The notes: a model not told the origin generated them from the sequence alone. A DNA stretch of 64,000 bases from CAXXOK01 sp963666755 (GCA_963666755.2 CAXXGW010000009.1:1612001-1676000), one strand, 5' to 3'; shown: positions 1 through 9,535, counted from the stretch's first letter. Made by a program: numbers and translations.

Positions 1-813
1 GGAAATGTATCCGGCCAGCTCGCTGTCGGGCAGCTCAGGCAGGACAACGCAGCGATCCTGCATCCGACAGGGTATACCCAAGCCGCAGAGGATTTGGCAC
101 GCAGCTTCGTTATCCAGCGTGCGCAAGGCAATGCTGGATTTACTCCTTTCATGCAGCTTCGACAGGCTGTCCTGAAAAACCAGCTCCCCCCGGCTAATAA
201 TACCGATATGGGTTGCCATCTGATCCATCTCGCTGAGCAAATGGCTCGAAACCATCACGGTCATACCGTACTGCTGCGGCAGGGAGCAGATCAGCTCCCG
301 CATTTCCTGAATGCCCGCCGGGTCAAGGCCGTTGGTCGGTTCGTCCAGAATCAGGAGCCTGGGCCGGCCCAGCAACGCGCCGGCCAGGCCAAGGCGTTGC
401 TTCATGCCCATGGAGTACTGGCCCACTCTTTTATGCCGCTGATTTTCCAACCGCACAATCTGCAGCACGCGGTCGATCTCCTGATCGGGCACATTTTTAA
501 GCGCGCAGAGGATGCGCAGGTTTTCTTCCCCGGTCAGATGCCCATAATAACTGGGCGATTCGATCAGGGAACCGGTATCGGCCAGAAGAGACAGCCGGTT
601 GCGGCTGTTCACCTCTTTGCCAAATACCCGGATGCTGCCCGCCGTTGGCCGCGCAAGGCCCAGAATCATTTTCATGGTGGTTGTCTTACCGGCTCCGTTC
701 GGCCCCAGAAAGCCGTATACGATCCCTTCCGGCACTTTCAGATCCAAGTCTTTAACCCGTAGAACCTTTTTATACTGTTTGCAAAGCCCTGTGGTCTGGA
801 TTACATCGGACAT
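1..813 (-). CDS. ABC transporter ATP-binding protein (BcrA-like), truncated by window edge
   Basis: The leftward reading frame opens with ATG at 813 (MSDVIQTTGLCKQYKK) and runs off position 1, so the C-terminus is missing. It shows Walker A (GPNGAGKTT), the signature region (YSMGMKQRLGLAGALLG), Walker B with catalytic Glu (LLILDEPTNGLDP) and the switch His (VMVSSHLL). This organisation, with a divergent extra domain after the H-loop, fits bacitracin/lantibiotic-type ABC-2 exporter ATPases. It would power a membrane partner lying outside the window. A purine-rich GGAGGTTCTTCCT precedes the start. The gene is divergent from a two-component system, a common arrangement for antimicrobial-peptide resistance modules, but the substrate is not shown by sequence. 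Confidence 0.9.
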   Translation of the reverse strand, partial: MSDVIQTTGLCKQYKKVLRVKDLDLKVPEGIVYGFLGPNGAGKTTTMKMILGLARPTAGSIRVFGKEVNSRNRLSLLADTGSLIESPSYYGHLTGEENLRILCALKNVPDQEIDRVLQIVRLENQRHKRVGQYSMGMKQRLGLAGALLGRPRLLILDEPTNGLDPAGIQEMRELICSLPQQYGMTVMVSSHLLSEMDQMATHIGIISRGELVFQDSLSKLHERSKSSIALRTLDNEAACQILCGLGIPCRMQDRCVVLPELPDSELAGYIS

Positions 814-958
814 AGGAAGAACCTCCCTGTTTGGTATGCAGCAAAAGCATAGCACCGCCTCCTTGCGCCAGCCTGTCCGGAAGCTTACATTTACCTTAAT
901 CTTCAGAAAACTCTCCCTGATTGCTCTACGGTTACGGTATAATGGGAGCGGTGATGGT

Positions 959-1678
959 ATGAATGAAATTTGGGAATGCCGCCTGCTGATTGTCGATGAT
1001 GAACCGGAACTGCGCGCCATGCTGCGCGAAATCCTGCAGCGCGAAGGGTATGCAAGAATCAGCTCGGCCGCCGATTGCAGGCAGGCGCGCGCGCTGTTTG
1101 AGGCGGAAAAGCCGGATGCCGTTATTCTGGACGTATCCCTGCCCGACGGGGATGGGTTCTCCCTGATGCGTGATTTTCGTTCCGTCTCCCCCGTCCCGAT
1201 TCTTTTCCTTTCCGCACGGGACGAGGATGAGAACCGTCTGCTTGGGCTGGGCCTCGGCGCAGACGACTACATCACCAAACCGTTTTTACCCCGCGAGCTG
1301 GCGTTAAGGCTTCAGGCCGTGCTCCGGCGAGCCTATTTCCCTGTTGTGCTAAAACAAATTGTTAAGCCTTGCTTCCGTTTGGGGGATGCGGAAATCGACC
1401 TCAACACCGGTCTGGTCACTACGGCACAGGGGCGAATTGCCCTGACCGCGAAGGAATTTGCGCTGCTTACGAAGCTCTACGAAAACCGCGGGTACATCAT
1501 ATCCGGCGATAGCCTATGCCGCGCGGCGTGGGACGACGATCTGTACGGATACGAAAACACGCTGATGGTGCACATCCGCCGTTTGCGTGAAAAAATCGAG
1601 CCGGAGCCTTCCAACCCGCGCTATCTGCTGACCATGCGCGGCCTCGGGTATAAGCTCTCGGGGGTGGACGGGCCATGA
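959..1678 (+). CDS. OmpR-family response regulator
   Basis: A 239-residue regulator with an N-terminal receiver domain (LLIVDDEPE acidic pair, phosphoacceptor Asp58 in VILDVSLPDG, FLSARDE, Lys in YITKPF) and a C-terminal winged-helix DNA-binding domain (LTAKEFALLTKLYENRG, VHIRRLREKIE, TMRGLGYKL). The frame is open far upstream, but ATG 959 is chosen because GGGAGCG lies just before it and the receiver domain starts at once. A TATAAT hexamer at 938-943 lies very close to the start and may be its -10 element. The stop overlaps the next start (ATGA), so it is translationally coupled to the histidine kinase. Output genes probably include the divergent ABC exporter (inference). Confidence 0.93.
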   Translation: MNEIWECRLLIVDDEPELRAMLREILQREGYARISSAADCRQARALFEAEKPDAVILDVSLPDGDGFSLMRDFRSVSPVPILFLSARDEDENRLLGLGLGADDYITKPFLPRELALRLQAVLRRAYFPVVLKQIVKPCFRLGDAEIDLNTGLVTTAQGRIALTAKEFALLTKLYENRGYIISGDSLCRAAWDDDLYGYENTLMVHIRRLREKIEPEPSNPRYLLTMRGLGYKLSGVDGP

Positions 1679-3054
1679 AAAGCATGATGAAAATTCTCTC
1701 CCGGTATGTGCTTTCCGCCGCCGGAATCACGCTGATACTGCTGATCGTAAACCTTGCCCTGCTTGCTGCATGGACGGTACAGTCCGGCAAAGCCCTGCAA
1801 AACAAGCTCAACATTGCGCAGATGACAGCCAGCCTGCACCGGGTAAACGGCGGTTACGCGCTGGATCCAGCCGCCAAGAGCATGATTCAAAGCAATCATC
1901 AGTGGGCGATGCTGATCGATAACGCCGATGGGGCCGTGGTCTGGAGTCTGGATTGCCCTCCTGAAATCCCCCGCCAGTATAGCCTGTCGGATATTGCCAG
2001 CTTCACGCGTTGGTATCTATATGGTTATCCGGTGAGCGTTTGGGAGCATCCGGCCGGTCTTTTTATTCTGGGCAGTGCTAAAGGCAGTTTTTGGAAATAC
2101 AGCGTTGTGGAACCGATGGCAGTCATGGACAGTGCCGGGCTCTGGATCACGGTGCTGCTTGCGCTTAACGGGATCGCAGCCGTCCTGCTCGCGCTGCTGT
2201 TTGGTTTGCGCCTGTTCCGTTCCGTCAAACCGCTCGCCGTCGGCATTGAGGCGATGGCGCACAGGCAGCCGGTGGAGCTTTCGACCCGCGGCCTTCTGGG
2301 CGATCTGGCTTCCGGCATCAACCAAACCTCCGCGCGGCTGACCGAACAGGAAGCCGCGCTCCGGCAGCGGGACAGTGCCCGCACGGTCTGGATTGCCGGC
2401 GTATCCCACGATATTCGCACGCCTCTTTCCATGGTCATGGGTTATGCCAGCCAACTGGAGGAGGACCCGGAGCTACCCCCGTCCAAGCAGAGGCAGGCGG
2501 GCATCATCCTCAGGCAAAGCGAACGAATCCGTGCGCTCGTAAACGATCTGAACCTTGTTTCGAAGCTGGAATATAACATGCAGCCCTTGCGAAAGGCGGA
2601 TGTGTGTCTGGCGGTGTTACTGCGCAGCGTAGCCGTTGATTTTATAAACAGCGGCCTTTCCAAAGGCACTTCCTTTGCCTTAACCATTGATAACGACGCG
2701 CAGAACTTGATGCTCTGCGCTGACGAAGACCTGCTTAAGCGCGCGGTTTCCAATTTGCTGTCCAACAGCGTACAGCATAACCCCGACGGCTGCACCATTC
2801 AAATCACGCTGCAAAAGGAACCGGAGCATTGTATCCTGACGGTTTTGGACAGTGGAACCGGCTTTACACCGGAAACGCTGCAAAAGCTGAACCATCCCCA
2901 AAGCGCTGCCGCATTGCCAAGCCACGGGCTTGGGCTTACCCTCGTGCGGCAGATCGTCAAGGCGCATCAGGGCACGGTCTTGTTTCACAACCGTCCCGAA
3001 GGCGGTTGCGCGGCGGTGCTTTGTCTGCCCATTTTGGAAGAGAACCCGCATTAA
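1675..3054 (+). CDS. Sensor histidine kinase
   Basis: A 459-residue membrane kinase. TM1 spans about residues 8-36, an extracytoplasmic sensor segment of about 115 residues follows, and TM2 spans about 156-182. A short linker leads to a HisKA dimerisation domain with phosphoacceptor His245 in GVSHDIRTPLSM, then an HATPase domain with N-box (LLSNSVQHNPDG), G1 (DSGTGF) and G2 (HGLGLTLV). It is the cognate partner of the regulator whose stop codon it overlaps. The signal sensed cannot be deduced. The adjacent divergent BcrA-like ATPase suggests cell-envelope or peptide stress. Confidence 0.92.
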   Translation: MKSMMKILSRYVLSAAGITLILLIVNLALLAAWTVQSGKALQNKLNIAQMTASLHRVNGGYALDPAAKSMIQSNHQWAMLIDNADGAVVWSLDCPPEIPRQYSLSDIASFTRWYLYGYPVSVWEHPAGLFILGSAKGSFWKYSVVEPMAVMDSAGLWITVLLALNGIAAVLLALLFGLRLFRSVKPLAVGIEAMAHRQPVELSTRGLLGDLASGINQTSARLTEQEAALRQRDSARTVWIAGVSHDIRTPLSMVMGYASQLEEDPELPPSKQRQAGIILRQSERIRALVNDLNLVSKLEYNMQPLRKADVCLAVLLRSVAVDFINSGLSKGTSFALTIDNDAQNLMLCADEDLLKRAVSNLLSNSVQHNPDGCTIQITLQKEPEHCILTVLDSGTGFTPETLQKLNHPQSAAALPSHGLGLTLVRQIVKAHQGTVLFHNRPEGGCAAVLCLPILEENPH

Positions 3055-3058
3055 AACA

Positions 3059-3093
3059 GGCGCCGCCCTCCTTGCTCCAAGGAGAACGGCGCC
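3059..3093. terminator. Hairpin between convergent genes
   Basis: Stem GGCGCCG at 3059-3065 pairs with 3087-3093, and inner CTCCTTG/CAAGGAG arms extend it. It lies directly after the histidine kinase stop and between two convergent operons, so it could serve both. No clear U-tract follows on either strand, so its action as an intrinsic terminator is uncertain. Confidence 0.5.
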
Positions 3094-3186
3094 CATCCAC
3101 CTCAGCAGAAACGGCGGTTCGCACCGGTTGGTTCCGTGTTTCTGAGAATCCCTTGCGCGGTCGCAACCGCTTCATTTCATAACCGA

Positions 3187-4119
3187 TCAGCCTTCGCAGG
3201 TACACATCAGCGTCATCCGGCCGTCGAAAGTCACCGAAGTCTTGGCGGTAATTAAAAAGCTCATACCCAGGCTAACGGACTGCCCATCTACAAGCCCCTC
3301 GCCTTGGACGCAGGTCATCAGCGCATAGTGTGTAAACGGAATGGTCTCCCGCCCGGCAAACCGGTAGCGACGCACACAAAAACTGTCGGATGCAAAGAGC
3401 GTGGTCACGGTAGCATTCCCGATGCGTGCCTCGCTGGCGGGCGGGTGAGCGTCCGCCTGCGTAAGGGAATAATCTACACAGCGGATGGCCTGTTCCAGCT
3501 GCAGGGGGCGCTCCCGCCCCTGCGCATCCCGGCGGTGGTAATCAAAAAAGCGGAAGGTTACATCGGTTGCCTGCTGGATTTCATACACAATGCTTCCCCT
3601 CTTGAGCGCATGCACAATCCCGGCGGGCAGATACACGAAATCCCCTTTTTTCACGGGCAGGTGTTGCATGATGCCGTTCCACGCGCCTCTGGAGATCATT
3701 GCACGGAGTTCGGTTTCGTTTTTGGCGTTTTGTCCATACACGATACTCGCGTTCTCCTCGGCCTCCAAAAAGTACCATGCCTCATTCTTTCCGCTGGGGT
3801 AGCCTGCCTCTGCCGCAATACGGTCATTGGGATGGATTTGCAGGCTTAGATCCTCCATCGGCGCCACCAGAGAGATAATCACGGGAAAACGGGAAAACCG
3901 GCTTTGAAACAGGTCGGGTGCCTCTTGCCAGAGATCGGCAAGAATCCGTCCGTCCCAGGGGCCCCCGATGACTGTGTTACTCTGCCCTTCGCCTTCCTGT
4001 GCGCTGAACGCCCAGCTCTGGCCGATGGTATCAGGAAAATCCGGATATCGGAAGTACTCGCGCAGCCGTTTGCCGCCCCACAGCGCGGGTCTGGGGATCG
4101 GCTTGGTAAAAATCAGCAT
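3187..4119 (-). CDS. manA: Mannose-6-phosphate isomerase, class I type
   Basis: A 310-residue cupin-fold isomerase that would interconvert mannose-6-phosphate and fructose-6-phosphate. Type I PMI features are visible: PALWGGKRL near the N-terminus, SLQIHPND with the metal-binding His, KNEAWYFLEAEENASIVYG, and KKGDFVYLPAGIVHAL with the second metal-binding/catalytic region. The length matches the short bacterial ManA form. It is the last gene of the leftward mannoside operon, after the ROK kinase (51-bp gap), so it completes mannoside to mannose to mannose-6-P to fructose-6-P. The ribosome site before ATG 4119 (GGGGTG) is weak. Confidence 0.93.
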   Translation of the reverse strand: MLIFTKPIPRPALWGGKRLREYFRYPDFPDTIGQSWAFSAQEGEGQSNTVIGGPWDGRILADLWQEAPDLFQSRFSRFPVIISLVAPMEDLSLQIHPNDRIAAEAGYPSGKNEAWYFLEAEENASIVYGQNAKNETELRAMISRGAWNGIMQHLPVKKGDFVYLPAGIVHALKRGSIVYEIQQATDVTFRFFDYHRRDAQGRERPLQLEQAIRCVDYSLTQADAHPPASEARIGNATVTTLFASDSFCVRRYRFAGRETIPFTHYALMTCVQGEGLVDGQSVSLGMSFLITAKTSVTFDGRMTLMCTCEG

Positions 4120-4170
4120 CCGTGCACCCCTGCTTATTCATTTGCTCCGCAACGGCGGGCTGTTTGTGCT

Positions 4171-5109
4171 TTAGAGGCAATCCAGCGTTAAAAACGCCGC
4201 GCCAACCATGGGGGCGTTTCCCCCAAGCTCTGCCTGTAACACCTGGATACGATTCTTTCTGGTCCAAGAGGGGTATCCGTAGGCAAGCATTCTTTCCCGA
4301 AGGGGATCAATCACCAAATCCTTATGGCTGCTCAGACCGCCGGAGATGATCACCGTATCCACGGAAAGGATATTCAGCATGATCGCTAAACCATAGGCCA
4401 GCTTGTCGATGCTGGCGTCAATCAGGGCGCGCGCTTCGGCATCCCCTTCGGCGCACAGTTCAAAAACGGTTTCCGTACGTTGCGGGCGGTTCGTCAGCTT
4501 TTGCGGGAACCGCTCCAATGCCTGCGCCCATATGGCGCTGCCGCTGGAGTAGGCTTCCAGGCAGCCGCGTCTGCCGCAGCCGCAGAGCCTCCCCTGCCAT
4601 TCCACCGGGATGTGCCCCAGCTCGCCCGCGGTTTGCATGGCGCCCGCAAACAATTTTCCGTTTAAAACCACACCGCAGCCAATGCCTGTGCCGATGGTCG
4701 CGCAAAGCAGGTTATCGTGCCCGCGGCCCGCACCAAAGCGATGCTCGCCCCACGCAGCCGCCCAGCTATCCTGCACGATCAGTACATCCCGGTGCAAACG
4801 CTCCCGAAAAAAGGCGCCAAGGGGCACGTCGATCCCAAACAGATTGCAGCTGTATTCCACCATGCCCTGGCGCGGGTTTGCCGTTCCGGGAATCCCGGCG
4901 CCGATATGCGCAACCTGCTCGAGGTTCACGCCGTTATGCCGCAGCAGGGTTTCCACCGCAAGGCAGATGCGATCCACAAAACGCGCGGTTTCCGTAGCTC
5001 CGGCGGAGGAAAATACCGTATGCTCCACAATCGTTCCATCTTCGCGGAGCAGCCCCGCGTTTACTTTGGTGCCGCCAATATCAATGCCAATCCGGTAGGT
5101 TGTGCTCAT
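4171..5109 (-). CDS. ROK-family sugar kinase (probable hexokinase acting on mannose)
   Basis: A 312-residue ROK kinase. It has the N-terminal phosphate-binding motif GIDIGGTKVNAGLL, a catalytic-Asp region QDSWAAAWGEHRFGAG, the glycine-rich GTGIGCGVV and the zinc motif CGCGRRGCLEAYSSG. There is no N-terminal helix-turn-helix, which marks it as an enzyme rather than a regulator. Its start lies inside the 3' end of the mannosidase gene (29-bp overlap) and mannose-6-phosphate isomerase follows. The likely role is ATP-dependent phosphorylation of mannose released in the cytoplasm. Glucokinase or fructokinase activity cannot be excluded from sequence. Confidence 0.9.
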   Translation of the reverse strand: MSTTYRIGIDIGGTKVNAGLLREDGTIVEHTVFSSAGATETARFVDRICLAVETLLRHNGVNLEQVAHIGAGIPGTANPRQGMVEYSCNLFGIDVPLGAFFRERLHRDVLIVQDSWAAAWGEHRFGAGRGHDNLLCATIGTGIGCGVVLNGKLFAGAMQTAGELGHIPVEWQGRLCGCGRRGCLEAYSSGSAIWAQALERFPQKLTNRPQRTETVFELCAEGDAEARALIDASIDKLAYGLAIMLNILSVDTVIISGGLSSHKDLVIDPLRERMLAYGYPSWTRKNRIQVLQAELGGNAPMVGAAFLTLDCL

Positions 5110-8100
5110 CGGCCGTCCTCCTGCCCCGGCTGCTACCCGGTTTCAGCAGCAGGGTTTGAATTTCAAACGGATGGAAAGCTAACTCCACCCGGCGTTCCGT
5201 GATGGGTAACGGCTGTCGGTTTTCCTCCAGCAGGTTGCAGGTCATGGCGGCATCCACCGCAAAGCCCACGGTCAGGGTCGCCTGCGCATGCGTATTGCCC
5301 TGTTCGTGCATCCGTACCACAATCAGGCCCTCGCCATCCTCACTTGCCTTGATGGCGTCGATGGCGATGTTGGGGTTTGAAAGTGTAAACAGGCTTGTTT
5401 CCGCTTGCGGTTTGGCGGCCCATGCGCAGCGCAGGGGCCGGTTCAGGCGGGTAGCCATCTCGTTGGTTGCCGCGCCGCACGCGCCGCTGTGCGGGAACAG
5501 CGCATAGGTAAACACGTGTTCTCCGCGGTCAATGGTCTCGTCGGGGGTCATTCCCGCTTTCAGCAGCGTAAGCCGCAGTACATGGTTTTCCACATCACAG
5601 CCGTATTTACAGTCGTTCAGCAACGACACCCCATAATCCCCCTCGGAGAGGTCCGCCCAGCGGTGCGCGCAAACCTCGTAACGCGCCTTATCCCAGCTGG
5701 TGTTGCGGTGGGTCGGGCGGCGCACACTGCCGCACTGGATATCAAACGTGGCAAAATCGGTGTTTACCTCCACAGGGAAGGCAACTTTCAGCACAGTCGC
5801 GTCTTCATGCCAGTCCACATGCGTCACAAAATCAATGCGCGGGATCGCATGGTAAACGCGGATTTCCTGCGTGAATACCGAACGGCCGAACCGCTTTTCC
5901 ACCCGCACCGACTCGAACACGGGGCCGGAAAGCACACCGGACACCGTAACCTGCCCGTTTACGGGGTACTGTTTTTCTTCATAATACATATCGATGTTCC
6001 AGGCATCCCATTTATAGGGGCGATCGTCAAAGGCCAGCAGCACGTTGGCGCGCTCGCCCGCAGGCAGCACCTCCCGGTTGGCTTGCCTGTCCAGCAGCCG
6101 AATCAACTCCCCCTTGGCATTGATGCGCACGGAGAAGTACCGCGTCTCCAGCGTCCGCACCCCGGGTTCCGCAGTGCCGGGTGTGGCGGGTTGCGCCGGT
6201 TGTTCCGCCACCTCCGCCGAAACCCAGCCCAGCGAAGGAATGCGCGGGGTGAAGCACAGATTGCCTTCCTCTGTAGCCTGCCAGGGCTGCCCCGCAATGG
6301 TTTTCCCTTGGGGCAGCAGCAGCAGATCCTCACGGGCAAAGTCTGCGATGTTCCAGATTGCCAGCTGTTCCCCTTCGCCCCAGATTGCCTTTTCCGCATC
6401 CTGCCGGCACGCGTCAAGGCGTGCAAACAGCGCGGCAAACTGTTCCCGCGCATCCGCATACACTTTTGCAATGCAGGAACCGGGTAACGTATCGTGGAAT
6501 TGGTTGAGCAGCAGCGTTTCCCAGACGGCATGCAGGCTGTCGGCCGCATATGGGTGCCCCCGCAGCGCCGCGGCCGTTTGCAGCAGCTCCGCTGCGAACA
6601 GCTCCCGCTCCGCCATGCGGTTGTTGCGCTTCATCATGGCAGCGGAGGTGTAGGCGCCCTGATGGAGTTCCAGGTACAGCTCGCCCACCCAGGTCGGCAG
6701 ATACTTTGCGCCGTCCACCTTGCGGTGCAGCGTTCGGAAAAACGGGCGGACGTGCCCCAGTTCCACACGCGGGAAACCGGCAATGCCCCGTTTGAGGCGA
6801 ACGCCCTTCTCCAGCATTTCACGGTCCGGCCCGCCGCCGCCATCGCCATAGCCGTAAGCCACGAGGATGGCATTGTTGATCTCCTTTTGCTGGTAGCGCT
6901 TCCAGCCACCCATAATGGCGGCGGGATGCAGCATTCCGTTGTAGGTGGTACCGAAGCTCCCATCCTCCTGTTTAGGGTCGGTGGTGGTAATGAAGTAGGT
7001 AAGCACACGGCTGCCGTCCACGCCCTGCCAGCAGAAGGTGTCGCAGGGCAGCTTGTTGAGCATATTCCAGCTGATTTTGGTGGTTACAAAGGTGGTTATG
7101 CCCGCCAGCAGCAATATTTGCGGCAATGCGGCGCTGTACCCGAACACGTCCGGCAGCCACAGCACCTCGCACTCCGTCCCAAATTCGCTGCGCAGGTAAC
7201 GCTTGCCGTACACGATCTGCCGAATCAGCGACTCGCCGGAGGGGATGTTGCAATCCGCTTCCAGCCACATGGCACCGTCCAGCTCGATCCGCCCTTCGGC
7301 CACGCGTTGCTTCATCGCCGTAAAAAGTGCCGGGTTATCCTGCTGCAACCACCGGAACAGCTGCGGCGTGGTCTGGAAAAACGTAAAGTCGGGGTACTGT
7401 TCCATCAGGCGCAGAATGCCTGAAAACGTCCGCTGCGCTTTGAGCCGCGTCTGCGCGTGATCCCAGAGCCAGGCCACGTCGATATGCGTATGCCCCACGC
7501 ATACGGCGGTCACATCCTCGCGCGCGCCGGTATAGACGGTGCGCGCAAGGTATGCCGACGCATCGGCAATCTGCCGCTCAAAGGCGGCCGTATAGGGCGT
7601 ACGCAGGTCAGGCAGGCTGCACGCTTCATTGAGGCAAGCCAGCAGGTGTTCCCGTGCGGGATCGTTCTCCTCCAGCGTTTCCGCAGCCTCCAGCGCGGTC
7701 AGCAGATCATAGTAAAGGGCGCGCACCTCTTCATGCGCTATGGCATGGCACACGCGCAGGCTGCAGCGGCGGTCGGTCATGCCCGCATACCCCTGCAAAT
7801 CGAGGGTAAACGTGCTGTGGCGGCCCGTGTCGAGCAGCGCGGCCTGATGGTGCACATCCAAACCCTGCACCAGCTCGTCATTAATAAAAAGCATGAATTG
7901 CGGGTTCATCAAATCCCAGCGCGGGGCAGGATCGTTTACGAAGCCGGACAGGCGCGCGGTTTCGGCGCGCTCGCCATCAGCAGTGGCTACCAGCAATTCC
8001 ACACGTTTGCCCACACGGTCGGCAGGCAGTGTGATTGCGCCATGAAACCACACGTACGTGTTGCGCCCGCCCCAGACCTCATCCTCCTGAAAAGGGCGTG

Positions 8101-8248
8101 CGGTGGCGAGGTTTGCGGCCGCATCGGCCGGGGTCGCATAATACCCGCCCATCCACAGGAGCGGAACCGGGACGGCGCCTTCGTAAATCAGGTCGCGCAG
8201 GTCCGCAAGGATGCGGCGGAGGCGTTCCGTGCGAAAGAGGGTATTCAT
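5081..8248 (-). CDS. Alpha-mannosidase, glycoside hydrolase family 38
   Basis: A 1055-residue cytoplasmic GH38 enzyme with no signal peptide. The catalytic barrel shows GHTHIDVAWLW (zinc ligands His255 and Asp257), WLPDVFGYSAALPQ with nucleophile Asp367, and the glycine-rich GYGDGGGGP segment. An N-terminal accessory domain of about 240 residues and a C-terminal beta-rich region beginning about residue 700 complete the usual GH38 layout. It releases terminal alpha-mannose. It overlaps the preceding glycosidase by 4 bp and the following kinase by 29 bp, so the operon is tightly coupled. Substrates would be imported manno-oligosaccharides, for example N-glycan fragments (inference). Confidence 0.95.
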   Translation of the reverse strand: MNTLFRTERLRRILADLRDLIYEGAVPVPLLWMGGYYATPADAAANLATARPFQEDEVWGGRNTYVWFHGAITLPADRVGKRVELLVATADGERAETARLSGFVNDPAPRWDLMNPQFMLFINDELVQGLDVHHQAALLDTGRHSTFTLDLQGYAGMTDRRCSLRVCHAIAHEEVRALYYDLLTALEAAETLEENDPAREHLLACLNEACSLPDLRTPYTAAFERQIADASAYLARTVYTGAREDVTAVCVGHTHIDVAWLWDHAQTRLKAQRTFSGILRLMEQYPDFTFFQTTPQLFRWLQQDNPALFTAMKQRVAEGRIELDGAMWLEADCNIPSGESLIRQIVYGKRYLRSEFGTECEVLWLPDVFGYSAALPQILLLAGITTFVTTKISWNMLNKLPCDTFCWQGVDGSRVLTYFITTTDPKQEDGSFGTTYNGMLHPAAIMGGWKRYQQKEINNAILVAYGYGDGGGGPDREMLEKGVRLKRGIAGFPRVELGHVRPFFRTLHRKVDGAKYLPTWVGELYLELHQGAYTSAAMMKRNNRMAERELFAAELLQTAAALRGHPYAADSLHAVWETLLLNQFHDTLPGSCIAKVYADAREQFAALFARLDACRQDAEKAIWGEGEQLAIWNIADFAREDLLLLPQGKTIAGQPWQATEEGNLCFTPRIPSLGWVSAEVAEQPAQPATPGTAEPGVRTLETRYFSVRINAKGELIRLLDRQANREVLPAGERANVLLAFDDRPYKWDAWNIDMYYEEKQYPVNGQVTVSGVLSGPVFESVRVEKRFGRSVFTQEIRVYHAIPRIDFVTHVDWHEDATVLKVAFPVEVNTDFATFDIQCGSVRRPTHRNTSWDKARYEVCAHRWADLSEGDYGVSLLNDCKYGCDVENHVLRLTLLKAGMTPDETIDRGEHVFTYALFPHSGACGAATNEMATRLNRPLRCAWAAKPQAETSLFTLSNPNIAIDAIKASEDGEGLIVVRMHEQGNTHAQATLTVGFAVDAAMTCNLLEENRQPLPITERRVELAFHPFEIQTLLLKPGSSRGRRTADEHNLPDWH

Positions 8249-9390
8249 GGCTGCACCTCCAGGCGGCTTTCAAACGCGGGGTCTTCGGCAAGGATGCGGC
8301 GCAAGCCCCCCAGCACGTTGGTGGCGCTTACCACAAAGCTGGGTAGTTTCCGATACCCTTCGTTCACACATTCAAAGGAGCCTTCCCGCTGGAAATAGGC
8401 AACCACGTCACGGATCATCCGCACGGCCAGCTCCGGTTCCGCCTGATGCAGGCACCATGCCAGCCAGCCTGTAGCCGTGGCCCAGTAAGCGCCGTTCTGG
8501 TAGGTTTCGCGGGGGACGTCGATCAGCAACCGGCGCCAGTATTCCCCTTTGGGGAGGTGACGGATTTGTCCTTCGAAGGTATACTCCGTATAGTGCTCCC
8601 GGAGGTATTGCAGGATCGTCTGCTCCGCATTGCCGGCGGGGAAACCGATGTAAAGGAGGTAAGCGTTCCCCCAGATGTCAATTTGCGCGCAATCAACCGT
8701 TGCGGCCAGAAACATGCCGCTTGCCGCATCGTATAGCAAAGGCAGGTGCTGTTCAACTTTCTCGGCCATTTGCGCCCAGCGTCGTTCAGGGCCGTTGGTG
8801 AAGGCGTGCTCCATCCGGTCGAGCATCCGGCACGCGCGCCAGAGCAGCAGGGATTCCATCATCAACTCGCCGGTTTTGGCGATGGTATCCGTAAACCCGT
8901 ACGGAGAATGGGGGGCTTGCGGATCGGAATAGACCAGACCGTTGTTGCTCAGCGGGATGGCGGCCAGCCCCTGCTTGAGGGGAGCCGCCCACTCGGCGTA
9001 AAGCGCCTTGGCGCTTTCCGGCGATACGCGCTCCAGCAAGGCGGAAACGATGAACACCAGAGATGGCGTATTATCCAAGTTGGCCTTGCCTACCGGCTTG
9101 CCAACCTCGCCGGCGGCGTAAACGGCGGTTCCGTCCGCATAGATACGGTCGGGCATCCAGCCGTCGTCACGGCGACCGCCGACGGCAAAGCGCACGCAGC
9201 CTTCGATCTCGGCATCCGTTATGCTTTTCCCCGCGTATTCCACTATATAGGAAAAATCGCGCAACCACAGCGCGTTGTAGCTTGCCACTCCATCAGGTGT
9301 GAACAGGGTCGTACCGCTGGGTGTTTGCGTGGTGCAACCGCGCACCAGCCCATGGGATAGGGTTTCAAGAAACCTTAGGGGGTGTCGCAT
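8245..9390 (-). CDS. Six-hairpin (alpha/alpha)6 glycosidase, family not assigned
   Basis: A 381-residue protein rich in Trp and acidic residues with the feel of a six-hairpin glycosidase: NALWLRDFSY near residue 40, RRDDGWMPDRIY, DNTPSLVFIVSAL, SPYGFTDTIAKTGELMMESL, and YQNGAYWATATGWLAW late in the chain. No signal peptide is present. It is first in the leftward operon with a GH38 mannosidase, a sugar kinase and ManA, so it probably helps trim imported mannosides. It may be distantly related to GH125, GH63 or GH37-type enzymes. I could not place it by eye, and the exact bond cleaved is unknown. Confidence 0.75.
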   Translation of the reverse strand: MRHPLRFLETLSHGLVRGCTTQTPSGTTLFTPDGVASYNALWLRDFSYIVEYAGKSITDAEIEGCVRFAVGGRRDDGWMPDRIYADGTAVYAAGEVGKPVGKANLDNTPSLVFIVSALLERVSPESAKALYAEWAAPLKQGLAAIPLSNNGLVYSDPQAPHSPYGFTDTIAKTGELMMESLLLWRACRMLDRMEHAFTNGPERRWAQMAEKVEQHLPLLYDAASGMFLAATVDCAQIDIWGNAYLLYIGFPAGNAEQTILQYLREHYTEYTFEGQIRHLPKGEYWRRLLIDVPRETYQNGAYWATATGWLAWCLHQAEPELAVRMIRDVVAYFQREGSFECVNEGYRKLPSFVVSATNVLGGLRRILAEDPAFESRLEVQP

Positions 9391-9445
9391 CGGTAGCCTT
9401 CTCTCTGTTTTAGGTTCCCGGGGGAGTATACCTGAGGCTGTATAG

Positions 9446-9475
9446 ATTATACCAGAGGTCGGTTTCTTATTTCAA
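9446..9475 (-). promoter_or_regulatory. Promoter of the leftward mannosidase operon
   Basis: Read on the minus strand: -35 TTGAAA (9470-9475), an 18-bp spacer, then -10 TATAAT (9446-9451). It lies about 55 bp before the glycosidase start and is divergent from the repressor promoter. Confidence 0.75.
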
Positions 9476-9480
9476 CTCAT

Positions 9481-9501
9481 TTTATAAATTTATTTTATAA
9501 A
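9481..9501. promoter_or_regulatory. Paired TTTATAAA palindromes, candidate ROK operator
   Basis: Two identical 8-bp palindromes at 9481-9488 and 9494-9501, 13 bp apart start to start, lie between the two divergent promoters. This is a natural place for the ROK repressor encoded just downstream to control both operons. Binding is inferred. A/T-rich ROK/NagC operators are known, but this exact motif is not taken from a reference. Confidence 0.45.
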
Positions 9502-9506
9502 ACGTA

Positions 9507-9535
9507 TTTACAAAAGTTTGGAGCACTGCTATAAT
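9507..9535 (+). promoter_or_regulatory. Promoter of the ROK regulator operon
   Basis: -35 TTTACA (9507-9512), a 17-bp spacer, -10 TATAAT (9530-9535), 26 bp before ATG 9562. Confidence 0.85.
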
